Below, in pieces: positions 13,168 to 14,929 of a stretch of 14,929 nucleotides of DNA. The notes under the pieces were generated by a model. That model searched no databases. It saw nothing but the letters and a program-made list of their open reading frames with translations, and was not told the origin of the DNA. Within the stretch, counting starts at the first letter, position 1. Each line of letters opens with the position of its first letter. The stretch is from NCBI GenBank assembly GCA_902469555.1, contig CABRDB010000053.1, positions 1 through 14,929 on the forward strand, read 5' to 3'. Origin of the DNA: an uncultured Collinsella sp. GTDB lineage: Bacteria; Actinomycetota; Coriobacteriia; Coriobacteriales; Coriobacteriaceae. The translations under genes were made by a program, and so were the position numbers.

Positions 13168-13839
13168 ATGGCGCTGATCTATATCGTTGAGGACGACGAG
13201 CCCATTCGTCGCGAGCTTGCCGACATCCTTGCCCGTGCCGGTTTTGAGGTTGAGGCTTGCGAATCGTTCGAGCACGTCTCGCGCGATATTCTCGCCGCCG
13301 CGCCCGACCTGGTGCTGCTCGACCTCACGCTTCCCGTCAAGGACGGCCAGCACATCTGTCACGAAGTTCGTCGCGAATCCGAGGTTCCCATCATCGTCCT
13401 CACGTCGCGCACGACCGAGATCGACGAGGTCATGGCCATGACGCTCGGCGCGGACGACTTCGTTCCCAAGCCCTATAGCGCGCGCGTGCTCGTGGCGCGC
13501 ATCAATGCCTTGCTGCGTCGCACCGCGGCGGCGGGCGAGCGCAGCACGCTCGTCCACAAGGGGCTGGAGCTCGACCTTGCTCGCTCCGCAGTCACCAATA
13601 CGGCAACCGACACCAGTACCGAGCTCACCAAAAACGAGCTGCGTATCCTCTCGCTGCTTCTGAGCCGCGCGGGCAAGATCGTTTCGCGCTCGGCCATCAT
13701 GCAGGACCTGTGGGACTCCGACGCCTTCGTGGACGACAATACGCTCACCGTCAACATCAACCGCCTGCGCACCACGCTCGAAAAAATCGGCATCAAGGGG
13801 TATTTGACGACGCATCGCGGCCAAGGCTATTCGGTCTAG
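13168..13839 (+). CDS. OmpR-family response regulator, BceR-like
   Basis: This is a 223-residue two-component transcription factor. The receiver domain covers residues 1-118, with D9/D10, phospho-acceptor D52 in LLDLTLP, T79 and K101 in PKPY. The winged-helix domain covers about 128-223, with TKNELRILSLLLSRAGKIVSR, the recognition-helix region DDNTLTVNINRLR and the final GQGYSV. The C-terminal motifs resemble BceR-type regulators, which answer antimicrobial peptides in Gram-positive bacteria; this match is by eye. The ATG at 13168 is preceded by GGGAGG with four bases between. An in-frame ATG at 13156 would add four residues and lie upstream of that site. The kinase gene follows after nine bases. 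Confidence 0.94.
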   Translation: MALIYIVEDDEPIRRELADILARAGFEVEACESFEHVSRDILAAAPDLVLLDLTLPVKDGQHICHEVRRESEVPIIVLTSRTTEIDEVMAMTLGADDFVPKPYSARVLVARINALLRRTAAAGERSTLVHKGLELDLARSAVTNTATDTSTELTKNELRILSLLLSRAGKIVSRSAIMQDLWDSDAFVDDNTLTVNINRLRTTLEKIGIKGYLTTHRGQGYSV

Positions 13840-13848
13840 GGGCCGGCT

Positions 13849-14892
13849 ATGTCATTTGGCAAGTTCTTTAAAGATGCGCTGCTTCCCGTCGCCGTGTGGA
13901 CGTGCGGTGTGCTGCTGAGTTGCTTTGTGCTGACGGTCGCCGGTGCTCCCGTTTCCATCGTGGTCGTGGCGGTCGGTGTGTCCTTTATCTTTGGCATGCT
14001 GGGCATCGTGATCGAGTATGCGCGCCGTCGTCGTTTTCTGTGTCAGCTGGAGCGCGCGGCCGAGGAGCTGGAAAGCCCCGCATGGGTGCAGGAGATGGTC
14101 CAGTGCCCGACCTATGCCGAGGGCGAGCTCGAATACGAGGTCTTGCGTCGCGTGGGCAAGGCGGCATGCGATGAGGTGGCGGAAGGCCGACGCCAGACCG
14201 ACGACTATCGCGACTATATCGAAAGCTGGGTCCACGAGGCCAAGCTGCCCCTGGCGGCGGCCCATCTAATTTTGGAAAACCTGGATGGCAGCGAAGACGA
14301 CCTGTCGCGCGTGGACGATCTGGCGCGCGAGCTTGCCCGTGTGGAGCGCTATATCGACCAAGCGCTGTACTATGCGCGCTCGGAAGTCGTGGAGCGCGAC
14401 TACCTGATTCGCCGCTGGGATCTCAAGACCTTGGTGACGGGTGCGATTAGGGCCAACGCACGCGAGCTCATTGCGGCGCACGTGGCTCCGGTGTGCGAGA
14501 ACCTCGACTTTGAGGTCTTTACCGACGAGAAGTGGCTCGAGTTTATTCTGGGCCAGCTCATTCAGAACAGCATTAAATATGCGCGCGAGGATGGCGCGAA
14601 GATCGTGTTTTCGGGTGCGCTGTTGGACGAGGGCCTGGCGAGTGAACGCATTGAGCTTACCGTTGCGGATAACGGCTGCGGCGTGTGCGCGGCAGACCTG
14701 CCGCGCGTGTTCGAGAAGGGTTTTACCGGCGACAACGGCCGCACCACCAAGCGCGCAACGGGCATCGGCCTCTACCTGGTAGCGCGCCTGTGCTCCAAGA
14801 TGGGCATCGACGTCACCGCGGCATCCGAGCCCGGCGAAGGCTTCGTCGTAACATTCGCGTTTTCAACGAATAAGTTTCAATATTTCGAGTAA
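13849..14892 (+). CDS. Intramembrane-sensing sensor histidine kinase, BceS-like
   Basis: This 347-residue kinase is the partner of the regulator just upstream. Two membrane segments, about residues 11-32 and 35-56, are joined by only a few residues, so there is no outside sensor domain. That is the mark of intramembrane-sensing kinases, which usually read the state of a BceAB-type ABC transporter. The H-box is ESWVHEAKLP with phospho-acceptor H129. The ATPase domain has the N-box N240 (QLIQNSIKYA), the G1 box DNGCG (274-278) and the G2 box GIGLYL (305-310). AGGGG overlapping the previous stop codon probably serves as ribosome site for the ATG at 13849. A transporter gene pair would be expected after 14929, outside the window. 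Confidence 0.93.
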   Translation: MSFGKFFKDALLPVAVWTCGVLLSCFVLTVAGAPVSIVVVAVGVSFIFGMLGIVIEYARRRRFLCQLERAAEELESPAWVQEMVQCPTYAEGELEYEVLRRVGKAACDEVAEGRRQTDDYRDYIESWVHEAKLPLAAAHLILENLDGSEDDLSRVDDLARELARVERYIDQALYYARSEVVERDYLIRRWDLKTLVTGAIRANARELIAAHVAPVCENLDFEVFTDEKWLEFILGQLIQNSIKYAREDGAKIVFSGALLDEGLASERIELTVADNGCGVCAADLPRVFEKGFTGDNGRTTKRATGIGLYLVARLCSKMGIDVTAASEPGEGFVVTFAFSTNKFQYFE

Positions 14893-14929
14893 CGCACGCG
14901 ACAGACGCCCGCCCAAACAAAACGTGCCG

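Overview
The window is dense, GC-rich bacterial DNA with purine-rich Shine-Dalgarno sites, short gaps and many long antisense shadow frames. Gene content and protein flavour suggest a gut actinobacterium of the class Coriobacteriia, most like Collinsella. This is inference from recognition; there is no rRNA or tRNA gene here to prove it. No insertion sequence, CRISPR array, tRNA or rRNA gene was seen.

Layout. (1) 1-982, minus strand: the 5' part of an OmpR-type response regulator (cut by the window edge), preceded 18 bases upstream by a membrane protein with a UBA/TS-N-like N-terminus; a sigma70-like promoter lies at 1096-1123. (2) 1336-2386, plus strand: a 79-residue two-segment membrane protein and a calcineurin-like metallophosphoesterase. 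(3) 2402-3403, minus strand: glutamyl-Q tRNA(Asp) synthetase, probably read from a leaderless transcript. (4) 3404-3918: a 515-base gene-free stretch with several strong hairpins and one copy of a dispersed repeat. (5) 3919-5862: a secreted/anchored DUF2207 membrane protein with a glycine-rich tail, then a good terminator and a second copy of the repeat. (6) 6052-6693, minus strand: a GNAT acetyltransferase. (7) 6971-8578: purH, with a classic terminator. (8) 8684-9394: an unassigned protein whose C-terminal half looks like a lysine-less relative of fold-type IV PLP enzymes. (9) 9413-12998: a PucR-family regulator divergent from an ornithine cyclodeaminase/mu-crystallin-family enzyme and a class I/II aminotransferase. 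(10) 13168-14892: a BceRS-like two-component system with an intramembrane-sensing kinase; its usual ABC-transporter partner would lie past the right edge.

How the parts work together. The clearest functional unit is region 9: the regulator faces the two enzyme genes across a 200-base AT-rich intergenic region, the enzyme genes are 24 bases apart, and both enzymes act on amino or imino acids. This is the best candidate for an undescribed small amino-acid pathway, because the cyclodeaminase-family enzyme keeps its catalytic Lys and Asp but seems to lack one of the family's carboxylate-binding arginines. Two separate two-component systems sit at the two ends. The remaining genes are housekeeping (purH, gluQ) or single-gene units. 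The two dispersed repeats bracket the DUF2207 gene.
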